Below, piece by piece: positions 1 to 7,694 of a stretch of 64,000 nucleotides of DNA. The stretch spans positions 62,001 through 126,000 of the forward strand of contig NZ_JAKLTO010000003.1 of the NCBI RefSeq assembly GCF_022012335.1. The letters are read 5' to 3'. Under the pieces are notes generated by a model. It saw only the letters and a program-made list of their open reading frames with translations. It had not been told where the DNA came from and did no database searches. Positions within the stretch are counted from its first letter, which is position 1; each line of letters opens with the position of its first letter. The DNA comes from Flavobacterium sp. SM15 (GTDB taxonomy: Bacteria > Bacteroidota > Bacteroidia > Flavobacteriales > Flavobacteriaceae). The position numbers were made by a program, and so were the translations under genes.

Positions 1-1304
1 GGAGATGCCCCTAAAAGCACTGCTAACGAACCATCGGCACAGTTTACTACTTCTGTTCCGAATTCCAAAACACCTTTACCGTTTTTGTCTTTTTTGATAA
101 CCTGAACGCGTTGTCCGGCATTTTCCAAGGTCCAGTCTTCCGGTTTCGCGTCCGGCAGGTATTCTCTTAAGGCTTTCATTCGGTCTTCTGAAGACTGGAA
201 AACCTGCTCAATTAAATATTTGGTAAGCGGAATGTTATTGATTCCTGCAGAAAGCATCGGTTTGATGTTGTCCAATTGAATAGATTTTGCCAAATCGAAG
301 TAGGAACCGTTCTTTAAGAATTTTGTTGAAAATCCCGCATAAGGCCCAAATAATAAGGCTTTTTTACCGTCAATCATACGGGTATCGATGTGCGGAACCG
401 ACATTGGTGGTGCGCCCACAGCTGCTTTTCCGTAAACTTTAACTTGATGTTTGGCAATCAATTCTTCGTTAGTACATTTGAGCCATTGACCACTAACCGG
501 GAAACCACCATAACCCTCTCCTTCCGGAATGTTTGCTTTTTCCAACAGCAACAACGAACCTCCACCGGCTCCAATGAAAACGAATTTGGTTTTCACGCGT
601 TTCTTTCCTCCGGTTTCCAAATCTTTTACGCGTACGCGCCATGTACCATCGTCGTATCTGCGAAGTTTTTTTACTTCATGGTTGAAATGCATGGTAACCC
701 CTTCTAAGGTTTCCAAATACTTGAAGATGCTGCGGGTTAATGCTCCAAAATTCACATCTGTCCCGTATTTCATGGTGGTAGCGGCTACTTTTTTAGCTCC
801 TTTTCTTCCTTCCATAATAAGCGGCGCCCATTCTTTGATGGTTTGCGGATCTTCAGAATATTCCATGTCTTTGAACAAATGGAACTGCTGCATCGCATCG
901 TAACGCTTTTTAAGGTATTTGGTATTTTTTTCGCCCCAAACAAAGCTCATGTGCGGCACGTGCTTGATGAAACTTTCCGGATTTTTAAGCAGTCCTTTTT
1001 CCACCAAATACGACCAGAACTGACGCGAAACTTCAAAAGCTTCCACAATTTTAACTGCTTTGGTGGTATCGATCGAACCGTCTGCTTTTTCGGGTGTATA
1101 GTTTAATTCACAAAACGCCGCATGACCGGTTCCCGCGTTGTTCCAAGCATCAGAGCTTTCGGCGGCAGCCACGTCAAGGCGTTCAAATATTTCGATTTTT
1201 AAATTGGGTTGTAGTTCTTTCAGAAGTAATCCTAAAGTAGCACTCATAATTCCGGCGCCAATCAAAACTACATCTGCTTCAGATTTTTGTGTTGTTGTTG
1301 TCAT
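1..1304 (-). CDS. mqo: Malate:quinone oxidoreductase, C-terminus cut off by window edge
   Basis: FAD-dependent, membrane-associated oxidation of malate to oxaloacetate with electrons passed to the quinone pool (TCA cycle). The reverse strand reads without a stop from ATG 1304 to base 1, about 434 codons; the family is usually near 500 residues, so roughly 65 C-terminal residues lie outside the window. The N-terminus has a dinucleotide-binding stretch with GAGIMS at residues 16-21, followed by the Mqo-typical NNAGTGHAAFCELNY and, further on, a GAGGGSLLLL segment. The start follows a TAAATTTG -7 element by about 20 nt. Identification is confident; no oddity seen. Confidence 0.95.
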   Translation of the reverse strand, partial: MTTTTQKSEADVVLIGAGIMSATLGLLLKELQPNLKIEIFERLDVAAAESSDAWNNAGTGHAAFCELNYTPEKADGSIDTTKAVKIVEAFEVSRQFWSYLVEKGLLKNPESFIKHVPHMSFVWGEKNTKYLKKRYDAMQQFHLFKDMEYSEDPQTIKEWAPLIMEGRKGAKKVAATTMKYGTDVNFGALTRSIFKYLETLEGVTMHFNHEVKKLRRYDDGTWRVRVKDLETGGKKRVKTKFVFIGAGGGSLLLLEKANIPEGEGYGGFPVSGQWLKCTNEELIAKHQVKVYGKAAVGAPPMSVPHIDTRMIDGKKALLFGPYAGFSTKFLKNGSYFDLAKSIQLDNIKPMLSAGINNIPLTKYLIEQVFQSSEDRMKALREYLPDAKPEDWTLENAGQRVQVIKKDKNGKGVLEFGTEVVNCADGSLAVLLGAS

Positions 1305-1323
1305 TGCAATGGATTTGAATGCA

Positions 1324-1331
1324 CAAATTTA
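1324..1331 (-). promoter_or_regulatory. Candidate -7 element (TAAATTTG) for mqo
   Basis: Reverse-strand TAAATTTG fits the Bacteroidetes -7 consensus TAnnTTTG and lies 19 nt upstream of the mqo ATG. No TTG -33 box at the usual 17-23 bp spacing was found. Confidence 0.5.
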
Positions 1332-1411
1332 CGGCTTCCATTGCAAAAGTTATCTTAATTTTCAAGGCTTTAGTACCTGTAAAATCATTTTTAAGGAATT
1401 TGAAGAGAATT

Positions 1412-1828
1412 TTAAAACATTTTTCTAGATAGATAATCCTGAAGCATTATTGTTGCGGAAATCTCATCAATCAGCGCTTTATTCTGACGTTGTTTCTTTT
1501 TCAGCCCGCTGTCAATCATGGTTTGAAACGCCATTTTGGAAGTAAAACGCTCATCCACGCGCTCCAGTTTCATCTCGGGAAAGGCCTGTTTGAATTTTAC
1601 CACAAAGGCTTCGATTATTGGGGTGCTTTCCGAAGGCTCGCCATTCATTTGTTTGGGTTCGCCAATTAGCACCTTTCCTACTTTTTCCTTTTGAAAATAA
1701 TCGGTTAAAAAAGCAATTGCGGTTTCGGAAGGGATCGTTGTCAAACCAGAAGCGATAATCTGCATTTCATCGGTAACGGCAATTCCTGTTCGTTTTAACC
1801 CGTAGTCTATGGCGAGGATTCTTGACAT
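1412..1828 (-). CDS. ruvX: Holliday junction resolvase-like protein RuvX/YqgF
   Basis: RNase H-fold protein of the YqgF/RuvX family, linked to Holliday junction resolution and to pre-16S rRNA processing. Its 138 residues match the family length. Visible signature: AIDYGLKRTG with the catalytic Asp at residue 8, LIGEPKQMNG near 54-63, VDERFTS at 91-97 and the C-terminal IDEISATIML with acidic residues at 121-122. It follows the methyltransferase gene by 20 bp on the same strand, so the two are probably co-transcribed. Confidence 0.92.
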   Translation of the reverse strand: MSRILAIDYGLKRTGIAVTDEMQIIASGLTTIPSETAIAFLTDYFQKEKVGKVLIGEPKQMNGEPSESTPIIEAFVVKFKQAFPEMKLERVDERFTSKMAFQTMIDSGLKKKQRQNKALIDEISATIMLQDYLSRKMF

Positions 1829-1848
1829 TTCTTTTATTTTTTACAAAG

Positions 1849-2586
1849 TTATGATTTTAATCTTCCCACCCTCAAAAACATTGGAAAGGTTACTTTTTTA
1901 TCACTACGTTCCCACGATTCTCTTAACTCTTCTTTGATCAAATCGACGGGATTTTGGTTGTGCTCTTTGATGTAATTCATCGTAGCCGACCAGGTTTGCA
2001 GATAACCAATCAACTGCTCAAACGACCAACTATATTCCCTGGAAAACCTTTTATTGACAAGCTCTTCCAATGGAAATGGTATCGTTTGATAGGCATCGGT
2101 TAAATACTGGCGTTCCGGATTCCAATACGTCCCAAGTATATCTTCATACAAGTGGCAAAGGATTTTATCCGAATCAGGGTTAGTAGAAAAAAAACCATAG
2201 CCCAAAACGGCAAAAATGCCTTCAGGTTTGAGGATACGGTTTGTTTCTTGGTAAAAAGCCTCAAAATCAAACCAGTGTATCGCTTGTGCTACGGTAATTA
2301 AGTCGAATTGTGCGTTCTCAAAATCGGTGGTTTCCGCGGCCATTTTTTTGTAAATCACATTTGGAACCGCTATGGCCTGACTTAATTGTTTTTCACTGAT
2401 ATCGGTCGCGTAAACGGTTTTGAAATACTTGGCCAACTCCACCGCTACCTGACCGTTGCCCGTAGCCACATCAAGCGCAAAATCTCTATTTTTAATTAAA
2501 GAAAGTATTTCCTCAAGCATCGGCTCGGGATAATTGGGACGGAATTTGGAATAATCGACCAGCTGAACGGAAAAATAATCTTTCAT
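1849..2586 (-). CDS. Class I SAM-dependent methyltransferase (Methyltransf_11 type)
   Basis: 245-residue Rossmann-fold methyltransferase. Motif I is LDVATGNGQ (residues about 38-46), followed by the acidic YATDIS that would hold the SAM ribose, then DLITVAQAIHWFD. The N-terminal DYSKFRPNYP is typical of the small family annotated as class I methyltransferases acting on small molecules, sometimes compared with yeast Tmt1-like proteins. An in-frame ATG at 2616 would add ten residues (to 255); ATG 2586 was preferred because the family usually begins close to the YF...DYSKFRP stretch, but the upstream start cannot be excluded. Substrate unknown. Confidence 0.8.
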   Translation of the reverse strand: MKDYFSVQLVDYSKFRPNYPEPMLEEILSLIKNRDFALDVATGNGQVAVELAKYFKTVYATDISEKQLSQAIAVPNVIYKKMAAETTDFENAQFDLITVAQAIHWFDFEAFYQETNRILKPEGIFAVLGYGFFSTNPDSDKILCHLYEDILGTYWNPERQYLTDAYQTIPFPLEELVNKRFSREYSWSFEQLIGYLQTWSATMNYIKEHNQNPVDLIKEELRESWERSDKKVTFPMFLRVGRLKS

Positions 2587-2619
2587 GATACTGCAATTTG
2601 CTACAAGATACGACATTTG

Positions 2620-2930
2620 AAAAACAATTAAAAGCCACTTTTACTACGTTGTTATCTTCTTTTACCACGTTGAGGGACGGGGTTAAACACGTTTTGAACT
2701 GCATTAAACACGTTAGACAACGTGGTTGACCACGTTTGCAACCTCATTTTACACGTTATAGGACGTGGTCAGACACGTTCGAGACTCCTTTTTCCAGGTT
2801 AAACAACGTGGTGAAACAGATTCGGAACGTGGCTAAATACGTTATATAACGTGGTAAACCCTATCCTGAACCCCAATTTCCCCGTCAAGTAACGGGGTTA
2901 TACCCATTTTAAACCCCATTTTCCACGTTA
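2620..2930. repeat. Degenerate 43-bp tandem repeat array with internal palindromes
   Basis: Six units of exactly 43 bp run without indels from 2663 to 2920, with weaker partial units before (2620-2662) and after (2921-2930). ACG cores recur at 2677, 2720, 2763, 2806, 2849 and 2892, each 43 bp apart. A second set recurs at 2667, 2710, 2753, 2796, 2839, 2882 and 2925. Units carry CACGTT n4 AACGTG inverted repeats, and unit 2 also holds AACGTGGT tg ACCACGTT. Unit 6 has CCCCGT caagta ACGGGG, a paired change relative to CACGTT/AACGTG. No convincing reading frame and no unique spacers are present, so this is neither a gene nor a CRISPR array. Confidence 0.85.
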
Positions 2931-2996
2931 GAAGATAAATGGAATACATTACAAACCAATTCCAAAGATTCCAAAAAAACAAAAAGCCTCTTCCCT

Positions 2997-3046
2997 TAGC
3001 CCCGATGGGAGCGGCACCTTGTAGAGCGGACAGTGGGAAAAGGGAT
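2997..3046 (+). repeat. Flavobacterial TAGCCCCG-type intergenic element, copy 1
   Basis: The stretch begins TAGCCCCGATGGGAGCGGC and ends AGAGCGGACAGTGGGA. From memory this layout (TAGCCCYGAT, GAAGCGG, a variable middle, then AGCGGATAGCRGG) recurs between genes in many Flavobacterium genomes. Here the variable middle is nearly absent. A second, better folded member lies at 50513-50576. It may correspond to the Rfam Flavo-1 RNA, which I could not test. The strand is set by the TAGCCC orientation. Confidence 0.55.
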
Positions 3047-3073
3047 TTCAAAAACGCCCAAGCCTTTAGCTCC

Positions 3074-3155
3074 AGAAAAGGAAAGAGGAAGAAGGGAGAA
3101 GGGAGATGGGAGAAGGAAAGAGGGAAAAGGGAAAAGGGAAAAGAGAAAAGGAAAA
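3074..3155 (+). repeat. 82-nt polypurine tract
   Basis: All bases on the plus strand are A or G except one T at 3107. The tract is built from GGGAGAA- and GGGAAAA-type microrepeats. It could form triplex or other non-B DNA, or simply be slippage-derived; no coding signal was found. Confidence 0.8.
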
Positions 3156-3189
3156 ACTATTCTTATCACAATTCATCACAAAACTCTTA

Positions 3190-3246
3190 TCCCTTATAAC
3201 TTATCCCTCATAACTCATAACTTACAACTCATAACTTATAACTCAA
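3190..3246 (+). repeat. ATAACT-type microsatellite-like repeat upstream of dapD
   Basis: Imperfect units of about 7-11 bp (ATAACTTA, ATAACTCA, ACAACTCA) follow one another directly upstream of the dapD promoter. Related AACTTTAAACTC and AACTTGAAACTT words stand before cca (15505-15545) and ctaA (17011-17030). Confidence 0.6.
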
Positions 3247-3253
3247 AATCCTT

Positions 3254-3261
3254 TATCTTTG
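3254..3261 (+). promoter_or_regulatory. -7 element (TATCTTTG) of the dapD promoter
   Basis: TATCTTTG fits TAnnTTTG exactly and is followed by C, as is common in this group. It lies 16 nt before the dapD ATG. The -33 region falls in the ATAACT repeat and holds no clear TTG. Confidence 0.6.
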
Positions 3262-3277
3262 CTCAAAATCAAATTTT

Positions 3278-4093
3278 ATGAACGCATTACAAACCATTAT
3301 CGAACAAGCTTGGGAAAACCGTGCTTTGTTACAGGAAGAAACTACAACCAAAGCGATCCGTGAGGTGATCGAACTTTTAGATTCAGGAAAATTACGCGTG
3401 GCCGAACCAATTGAAGGCGGCTGGCAGGTAAACGAATGGGTGAAGAAGGCCGTGGTGATGTACTTCCCGATTCAGAAAATGGAAACGTTGGAGGCGGGAA
3501 TTTTTGAATACCACGACAAAATGCCTTTAAAACGCAATTATGCCGAAAAAGGAATTCGTGTAGTTCCAAACGCAGTGGCACGTCATGGTGCTTACATCTC
3601 AAGTGGCGTGATTTTGATGCCAAGTTATGTAAACATCGGGGCTTATGTAGATGAAGGAACCATGGTAGACACATGGGCAACCGTGGGAAGCTGTGCTCAA
3701 ATTGGTAAAAACGTTCACTTGAGCGGAGGTGTTGGAATTGGTGGGGTTTTAGAACCATTACAAGCCGCTCCGGTAATTATTGAAGACGGTGCGTTCATTG
3801 GGTCACGCTGCATCGTGGTGGAAGGAGTTCGTGTAGAAACAGAAGCGGTTTTAGGGGCGAATGTTTGTTTGACAGCTTCTACTAAAATTATTGATGTTAC
3901 AGGAGACACACCTGTAGAAATGAAAGGAATTGTTCCGGCACGTTCTGTAGTGATTCCGGGAAGTTATACTAAGAAATTTGCAGCGGGAGAATACCAAGTA
4001 CCTTGTGCACTGATTATCGGAAAACGTAAACCTTCAACGGATTTGAAAACGTCTTTAAATAACGCTTTACGCGAATATGATGTAGCGGTTTAA
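3278..4093 (+). CDS. dapD: 2,3,4,5-tetrahydropyridine-2,6-dicarboxylate N-succinyltransferase
   Basis: Cytoplasmic enzyme of the succinylase branch of lysine/meso-diaminopimelate synthesis; it transfers succinyl from succinyl-CoA to tetrahydrodipicolinate. Its 271 residues match the family length. It has an N-terminal helical part (ALQTIIEQAWENR) and then left-handed parallel beta-helix hexapeptides with family signatures such as VPNAVARHGAYI, MPSYVNIGAYVDEGTMVDTWATVGSCAQIGKNVHLSGG and IEDGAFIGSRC (each read in parts). It is a single gene with its own promoter, and a hairpin terminator follows 24 bp after the stop. Confidence 0.97.
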   Translation: MNALQTIIEQAWENRALLQEETTTKAIREVIELLDSGKLRVAEPIEGGWQVNEWVKKAVVMYFPIQKMETLEAGIFEYHDKMPLKRNYAEKGIRVVPNAVARHGAYISSGVILMPSYVNIGAYVDEGTMVDTWATVGSCAQIGKNVHLSGGVGIGGVLEPLQAAPVIIEDGAFIGSRCIVVEGVRVETEAVLGANVCLTASTKIIDVTGDTPVEMKGIVPARSVVIPGSYTKKFAAGEYQVPCALIIGKRKPSTDLKTSLNNALREYDVAV

Positions 4094-4116
4094 TCCTCTC
4101 GCACAGAATATAAAAG

Positions 4117-4143
4117 AAAAGCTCCAAATTATGGAGCTTTTTT
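4117..4143. terminator. Bidirectional terminator between dapD and the WaaP-like kinase gene
   Basis: AAAAGCTCC aaattat GGAGCTTTT hairpin flanked by A-rich and T-rich runs on the two sides, placed between convergent genes. Confidence 0.85.
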
Positions 4144-4900
4144 ATTTGCGTTTCAGTTTGCGTTTCAACCACTTCTTTTTGGTGATTTTGCGTTTGAAAT
4201 CTACTGTTTTTTCTAAAAGGATTTGATTAAGTTTTGCTTCAGATTCGCCACTTAGTTCCGCATATTTTTTAGCGATTACTTTTACCATGGTTTTGGAAAG
4301 CCACATCTTTTTGAAATTATCCATTCTAGCTTCGATGGAAAGGTTTTCAAACTTCATGCGGTTCAAGTCAATCAGGTAGAAATCGTAGTGCCCAGCTCCT
4401 TTTTTAATAATTAAAGTATTACCCGGCGAATGGTCTAAGAAATTTACCTTTGCTTGGTGCATCTTAAAAGTAAACTCGGCAAATTGCTCTAAAATAAGGT
4501 TTCGCTCGGGAAATAAAGGATCATGAATTAGTTCTCGGATGGTGAAATCGTAATCGATTTGTGCACTCACATAATAACTGTCGCCCAACAAGCCTAAACC
4601 ACTTCGCTCTTCAATATAAGCAATAGGGAACGGAGTTGGGATATTGTGCTTTAAAAGATAATTCGCATAATCAAACGAGCGTTTAGCTTTGGTACTTCTG
4701 AAAAACGAATAAATTATCGATTTTACAGCGCCCGGTTTCTTAAAATACTTCAGATTTACCTTCTCACCCCCCAGAACATTTGATTTAATGGTGTTACGAG
4801 AACCTTTTACAATCAGGTCGCCTTCCTTAAAAAAGTTGCTAACCAACTGAAGCAAAGCCTCTTTCTGATTTTCGTATTGGGAATGAGTAATGATTCGCAC
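4142..4900 (-). CDS. Lipopolysaccharide kinase, Kdo/WaaP (InaA-like) family
   Basis: 252-residue small-kinase-fold protein of the kind that phosphorylates Kdo or heptose in the lipid A/core. Kinase landmarks: a lysine strand near VNLKYF (48-53), the catalytic-loop equivalent LDHSPGN (155-161) and the metal-binding LIDLN (176-180) in place of DFG. The C-terminus is strongly basic (KRKITKKKWLKRKLKRK), consistent with attachment to the inner face of the membrane. It sits divergently next to a GT9 heptosyltransferase-like gene, which supports a role in LPS core assembly. The exact sugar acceptor is not visible. Confidence 0.8.
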   Translation of the reverse strand: MRIITHSQYENQKEALLQLVSNFFKEGDLIVKGSRNTIKSNVLGGEKVNLKYFKKPGAVKSIIYSFFRSTKAKRSFDYANYLLKHNIPTPFPIAYIEERSGLGLLGDSYYVSAQIDYDFTIRELIHDPLFPERNLILEQFAEFTFKMHQAKVNFLDHSPGNTLIIKKGAGHYDFYLIDLNRMKFENLSIEARMDNFKKMWLSKTMVKVIAKKYAELSGESEAKLNQILLEKTVDFKRKITKKKWLKRKLKRK

Positions 4901-4964
4901 GCTTGTAGATAATATTTTGGTTTAAAAGTATAAAAAATAGTACTTTGCACCAAGAATTAGTTTT

Positions 4965-6026
4965 ATGAAGAAGATTTTAATCATACAAAACAAACGGATC
5001 GGCGATGTATTAATCAGTTCGGTAATTGCCAACAATTTCAAGGCAAAATATCCGGAGAGTGAAGTGCATTTCTTAGCTTACGATTTTACGCACGGTGTAA
5101 TTATAAACAATCCCAACATTGATAAAATCATCTCCATCAATGATAAAGAGCTGAAAAAACTTCCGGTTCTTTTAAAACTGATTCGTCAAATCCGAAAGGA
5201 AAAATACGATGTGATTTTCGATCCGTATTCCAAAACGCAAAGCCGACTGATCTGTAAATTTTCGGGAGCCAAACAAACCATCGGGCACAAAAGCCGTAAG
5301 AAATTTGGAAACTGGGGGTATTACACCCATCCTGTGGAAATATCCAAAGAGAAAACTAAAATTTGTGGAAAAGCCATCGAAGACCGAATCCATCTTTTGA
5401 GTCAGGCCGGTAACTTCGAACCGATTGATTACGAACCGAAAATCTTTTTATCCGAAGCAGAAAAAAAAGAAGACTGGCTGGGCAAATACGCCAATAAAAA
5501 AGTAATCGTACTGGGTGTTTTGGGAAGTACTCCGCAAAAGTCCATGCCTTACGAATATGTCGCTGAAATGTGTGATTTCATTGCCGAGCATTACGATGTA
5601 AACCTTCTTTTCAATTATGCACCGCATCAGAAAGAAGAAGCCATGAAAATCTACCAAATGTGCCAAAAGAAGGAAAACATTATTTTGGATATTTATGCGC
5701 CTAGCATTCGTGATTTCATTAAATTAATGTCCCAATGTAACGCTTTGGTTTCTAATGAAGGAGGAACCGTACATATTGCAAAAGCCTTGAACAAGCCTAC
5801 CTTTACCATCTTTTCACCCTATGTAAACAAAGACCATTGGGCGAGTTTTGAAGACGGTAAATTTCATCATTCCGTGCATTTGTTGGAAATGAAACCGAAT
5901 TTATTTGACAGCTTTACTTTTGAAGAACGTAAAAAAATAGAAGCGAATCCGGACGAATTGTACAAACAGTTAACTCCGGAACTAATTCTTCCCGAACTTG
6001 ACAAATTCCTAAAAAACAATTTATAA
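4965..6026 (+). CDS. Glycosyltransferase family 9 (ADP-heptose:LPS heptosyltransferase-like)
   Basis: 353-residue GT-B enzyme. The N-terminus reads KKILIIQNKRIGDVLISSV, the GT9 pattern with G-D-V/L near residue 13. The C-terminal half has the SNEGGTVHIAKALNKPTFTIFSP donor-site segment, where GT9 enzymes bind ADP-heptose. It probably adds heptose or a related sugar to the LPS core on the cytoplasmic face of the inner membrane. It is monocistronic between the divergent WaaP-like kinase and a strong terminator shared with the convergent GT2 gene. Confidence 0.85.
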   Translation: MKKILIIQNKRIGDVLISSVIANNFKAKYPESEVHFLAYDFTHGVIINNPNIDKIISINDKELKKLPVLLKLIRQIRKEKYDVIFDPYSKTQSRLICKFSGAKQTIGHKSRKKFGNWGYYTHPVEISKEKTKICGKAIEDRIHLLSQAGNFEPIDYEPKIFLSEAEKKEDWLGKYANKKVIVLGVLGSTPQKSMPYEYVAEMCDFIAEHYDVNLLFNYAPHQKEEAMKIYQMCQKKENIILDIYAPSIRDFIKLMSQCNALVSNEGGTVHIAKALNKPTFTIFSPYVNKDHWASFEDGKFHHSVHLLEMKPNLFDSFTFEERKKIEANPDELYKQLTPELILPELDKFLKNNL

Positions 6027-6030
6027 AAAC

Positions 6031-6063
6031 AAAAAAGCTCCGAATGAATCGGAGCTTTTTTTA
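6031..6063. terminator. Bidirectional terminator after the GT9 gene
   Basis: AAAAAAGCTCCGA atgaa TCGGAGCTTTTTT, a perfect stem of 13 bp including the A/T runs, between convergent genes. Confidence 0.9.
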
Positions 6064-6086
6064 TTTCTTAAAACTAAGACTGAGAA

Positions 6087-6902
6087 CTATTTAACAATCC
6101 CAAAGTCCGTCCATTTTTTCTTTTGTTCTTTGGTTTCTTTTCGAATGTTCAAATTTTTATTGATCGATTCCGGAGTAGCATAGCCTCTTGGATGATCCAA
6201 ATGCAAACAAACCGTACTGTAACGAATCTGTTTGGGCTTGATACCTAAATTTACCAGGCGCTCTCCAAGTTCTCTGTCCTGACCGCCGTATTGCATACGC
6301 TCATCGAAACCATTGATGGCAACAATATCTTTTTTCCATCCGGAAGCATTGTGACCGTTCCAGCTTGGTGTGGTTGGAGTCAGTAAATTTAAAAACCAGC
6401 TTTTTAAACCTAAGGCATTTACCTTATTATTTTTAAATGAGGATTTCATTCCGTGTTTTTTAAGCCAATCCACTTCAAAACACTTTCCGGAATAAACATC
6501 TTCTTTAGTAATATCTTTAGATAAATTCAACGGCAGTTTATGATAACCACCGGAAAGAAAATAACCCTCTTCACGAAATTTGATGTGTTGTTCTACAAAA
6601 TCCGGTCGCGGAATGCAATCACCATCCGACATCATAATATAATCAGTGGTACAAGCTAAAATCGCTTTGTTCAGAATTTGAGATTTCTGAAAACCGTTAT
6701 CTTCATGCCAAACATGAATGATAGGATAGAACACTTCTTTTTTCATCTGCTCAATCAAATCAAAAGTGTCCTTACGGGAACCATCATCGGCAATAACCAT
6801 CTCAAAGTTGCGGTAGGTTTGTGTGTTATAGCCCCAAATCACTTTTTTAAGCCATTCGGGAGAATTATACGTGCTGATAACAACAGAAATATTCTTTTGC
6901 AT
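6087..6902 (-). CDS. Glycosyltransferase family 2 with galactosyltransferase-type C-terminus
   Basis: 271-residue GT-A enzyme. It starts MQKNISVVISTYN, has the nucleotide-binding DDGS at 39-42 and a metal-binding-type DGD in MSDGDCIPRPDF near 89-100. A C-terminal NGFDERMQYGGQDRELGERL segment follows, typical of the Glyco_transf_7C/chondroitin-synthase-like group. The reading frame stays open for 64 codons upstream, but the real start is set by a TACCTTTG -7 element ending only 7 nt before ATG 6902. The transcript may therefore be leaderless. Probably a polysaccharide or LPS sugar transferase; substrate unknown. Confidence 0.85.
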   Translation of the reverse strand: MQKNISVVISTYNSPEWLKKVIWGYNTQTYRNFEMVIADDGSRKDTFDLIEQMKKEVFYPIIHVWHEDNGFQKSQILNKAILACTTDYIMMSDGDCIPRPDFVEQHIKFREEGYFLSGGYHKLPLNLSKDITKEDVYSGKCFEVDWLKKHGMKSSFKNNKVNALGLKSWFLNLLTPTTPSWNGHNASGWKKDIVAINGFDERMQYGGQDRELGERLVNLGIKPKQIRYSTVCLHLDHPRGYATPESINKNLNIRKETKEQKKKWTDFGIVK

Positions 6903-6928
6903 AATGCTGCAAAGGTAACCTAATTTTG
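6897..6928 (+). promoter_or_regulatory. Promoter TTG-N21-TAATTTTG for the GT2 gene at 6957
   Basis: TTG at 6897-6899 and TAATTTTG at 6921-6928 have the 21-bp spacing expected for Bacteroidetes sigma-A promoters. A second -7-like TAAATTTG lies at 6930-6937. Confidence 0.55.
6910..6917 (-). promoter_or_regulatory. -7 element (TACCTTTG) for the minus-strand GT2 gene
   Basis: Reverse-strand TACCTTTG followed by CAGCATT and then ATG 6902. With a start site 5-7 nt downstream, the mRNA would be leaderless or nearly so. Confidence 0.55.
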
Positions 6929-6956
6929 CTAAATTTGTTTTTCCTAAAACGAAATA

Positions 6957-7694
6957 ATGAGTACGCTTTCGGTAATTATTCCTACCTATAACGAAATAAA
7001 TTATATTGAAGATGCAATTAAATCGGTAGCTTTTGCCGATGAAATCATTGTTATTGATTCGTTCAGCAGTGATGGAACTTACGAAAAAGCACAAGCGTTA
7101 GGCTGCAAAGTACTTCAACGAAAATTCGACAATTTCTCCAGCCAGAAAAACCACGCAATCGCTTCGGCAACCAAAGATTGGGTTTTGTTTCTAGATGCAG
7201 ACGAGCGCGTTACTCAAAAACTCAAATACGAAATTCTATCGGCAATTGAAAGCGAAAAACATTCGGGTTATAAAATCTGTTTTCCACATTTTTACATGAA
7301 CCGTTTTCTGTACCATAAAGTTGACAAAGTACTTCGTTTGGTAAAAAACAACAACATTCAGTTTTCTGGTGATGTGCATGAGAAACTTCATGTAGAAGGA
7401 AGTATCGGAACACTGAAAAATTTCATGATTCATTATACGTATAAAGGGCTTTTCCATCTTTTACAGAAAAAAGATTCTTACGCTTGGTTTCAGGCAAATA
7501 CTTCTGTTAAAAAAGGAAAAAAAGCCACCTATTTCCATTTGGTCTTCAAGCCGTTTTATAGATTTTTCTCTTCTTATATTTTAAAGAGAGGTTTTATGGA
7601 CGGGATTCCGGGACTGGCTTTGGCAAGCATTAACGCTTATGGGGTTTTCTCTCGTTATGTGAAGATTTTATTGATCGAGAAAGGCTTAAAATAG
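6957..7694 (+). CDS. Glycosyltransferase family 2, WaaE/KdtX-like
   Basis: 245-residue GT2 enzyme of the type compared with LPS core beta-1,4-glucosyltransferases. Visible motifs: LSVIIPTYNE at the N-terminus, DSFSSDGT (34-41), the acceptor-side RKFDNFSSQKNHAI and the metal-binding FLDADERV (79-85). The C-terminal part is basic and aromatic (FKPFYRFFSSYILKRGF), which suggests monotopic membrane association. It is a close paralogue of the gene at 8472. Its stop overlaps the end of the convergent deacetylase gene by 9 bp. Confidence 0.88.
   Translation: MSTLSVIIPTYNEINYIEDAIKSVAFADEIIVIDSFSSDGTYEKAQALGCKVLQRKFDNFSSQKNHAIASATKDWVLFLDADERVTQKLKYEILSAIESEKHSGYKICFPHFYMNRFLYHKVDKVLRLVKNNNIQFSGDVHEKLHVEGSIGTLKNFMIHYTYKGLFHLLQKKDSYAWFQANTSVKKGKKATYFHLVFKPFYRFFSSYILKRGFMDGIPGLALASINAYGVFSRYVKILLIEKGLK

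Noticed and set aside
2663..2920. Possible CRISPR array
   Set aside because: Units are contiguous 43-bp repeats with no unique spacers, and no cas genes are in the window.
3166..3176. Further LytTR-like half-site (ACAATTCAT) near dapD
   Set aside because: No partner at 21-22 bp; single half-sites are expected by chance in AT-rich DNA.
2939..3281. Lys/Arg-rich open frames over the purine tract
   Set aside because: They arise from translating the GGGAAAA repeats and the intergenic element; no start signal and no protein-like composition.
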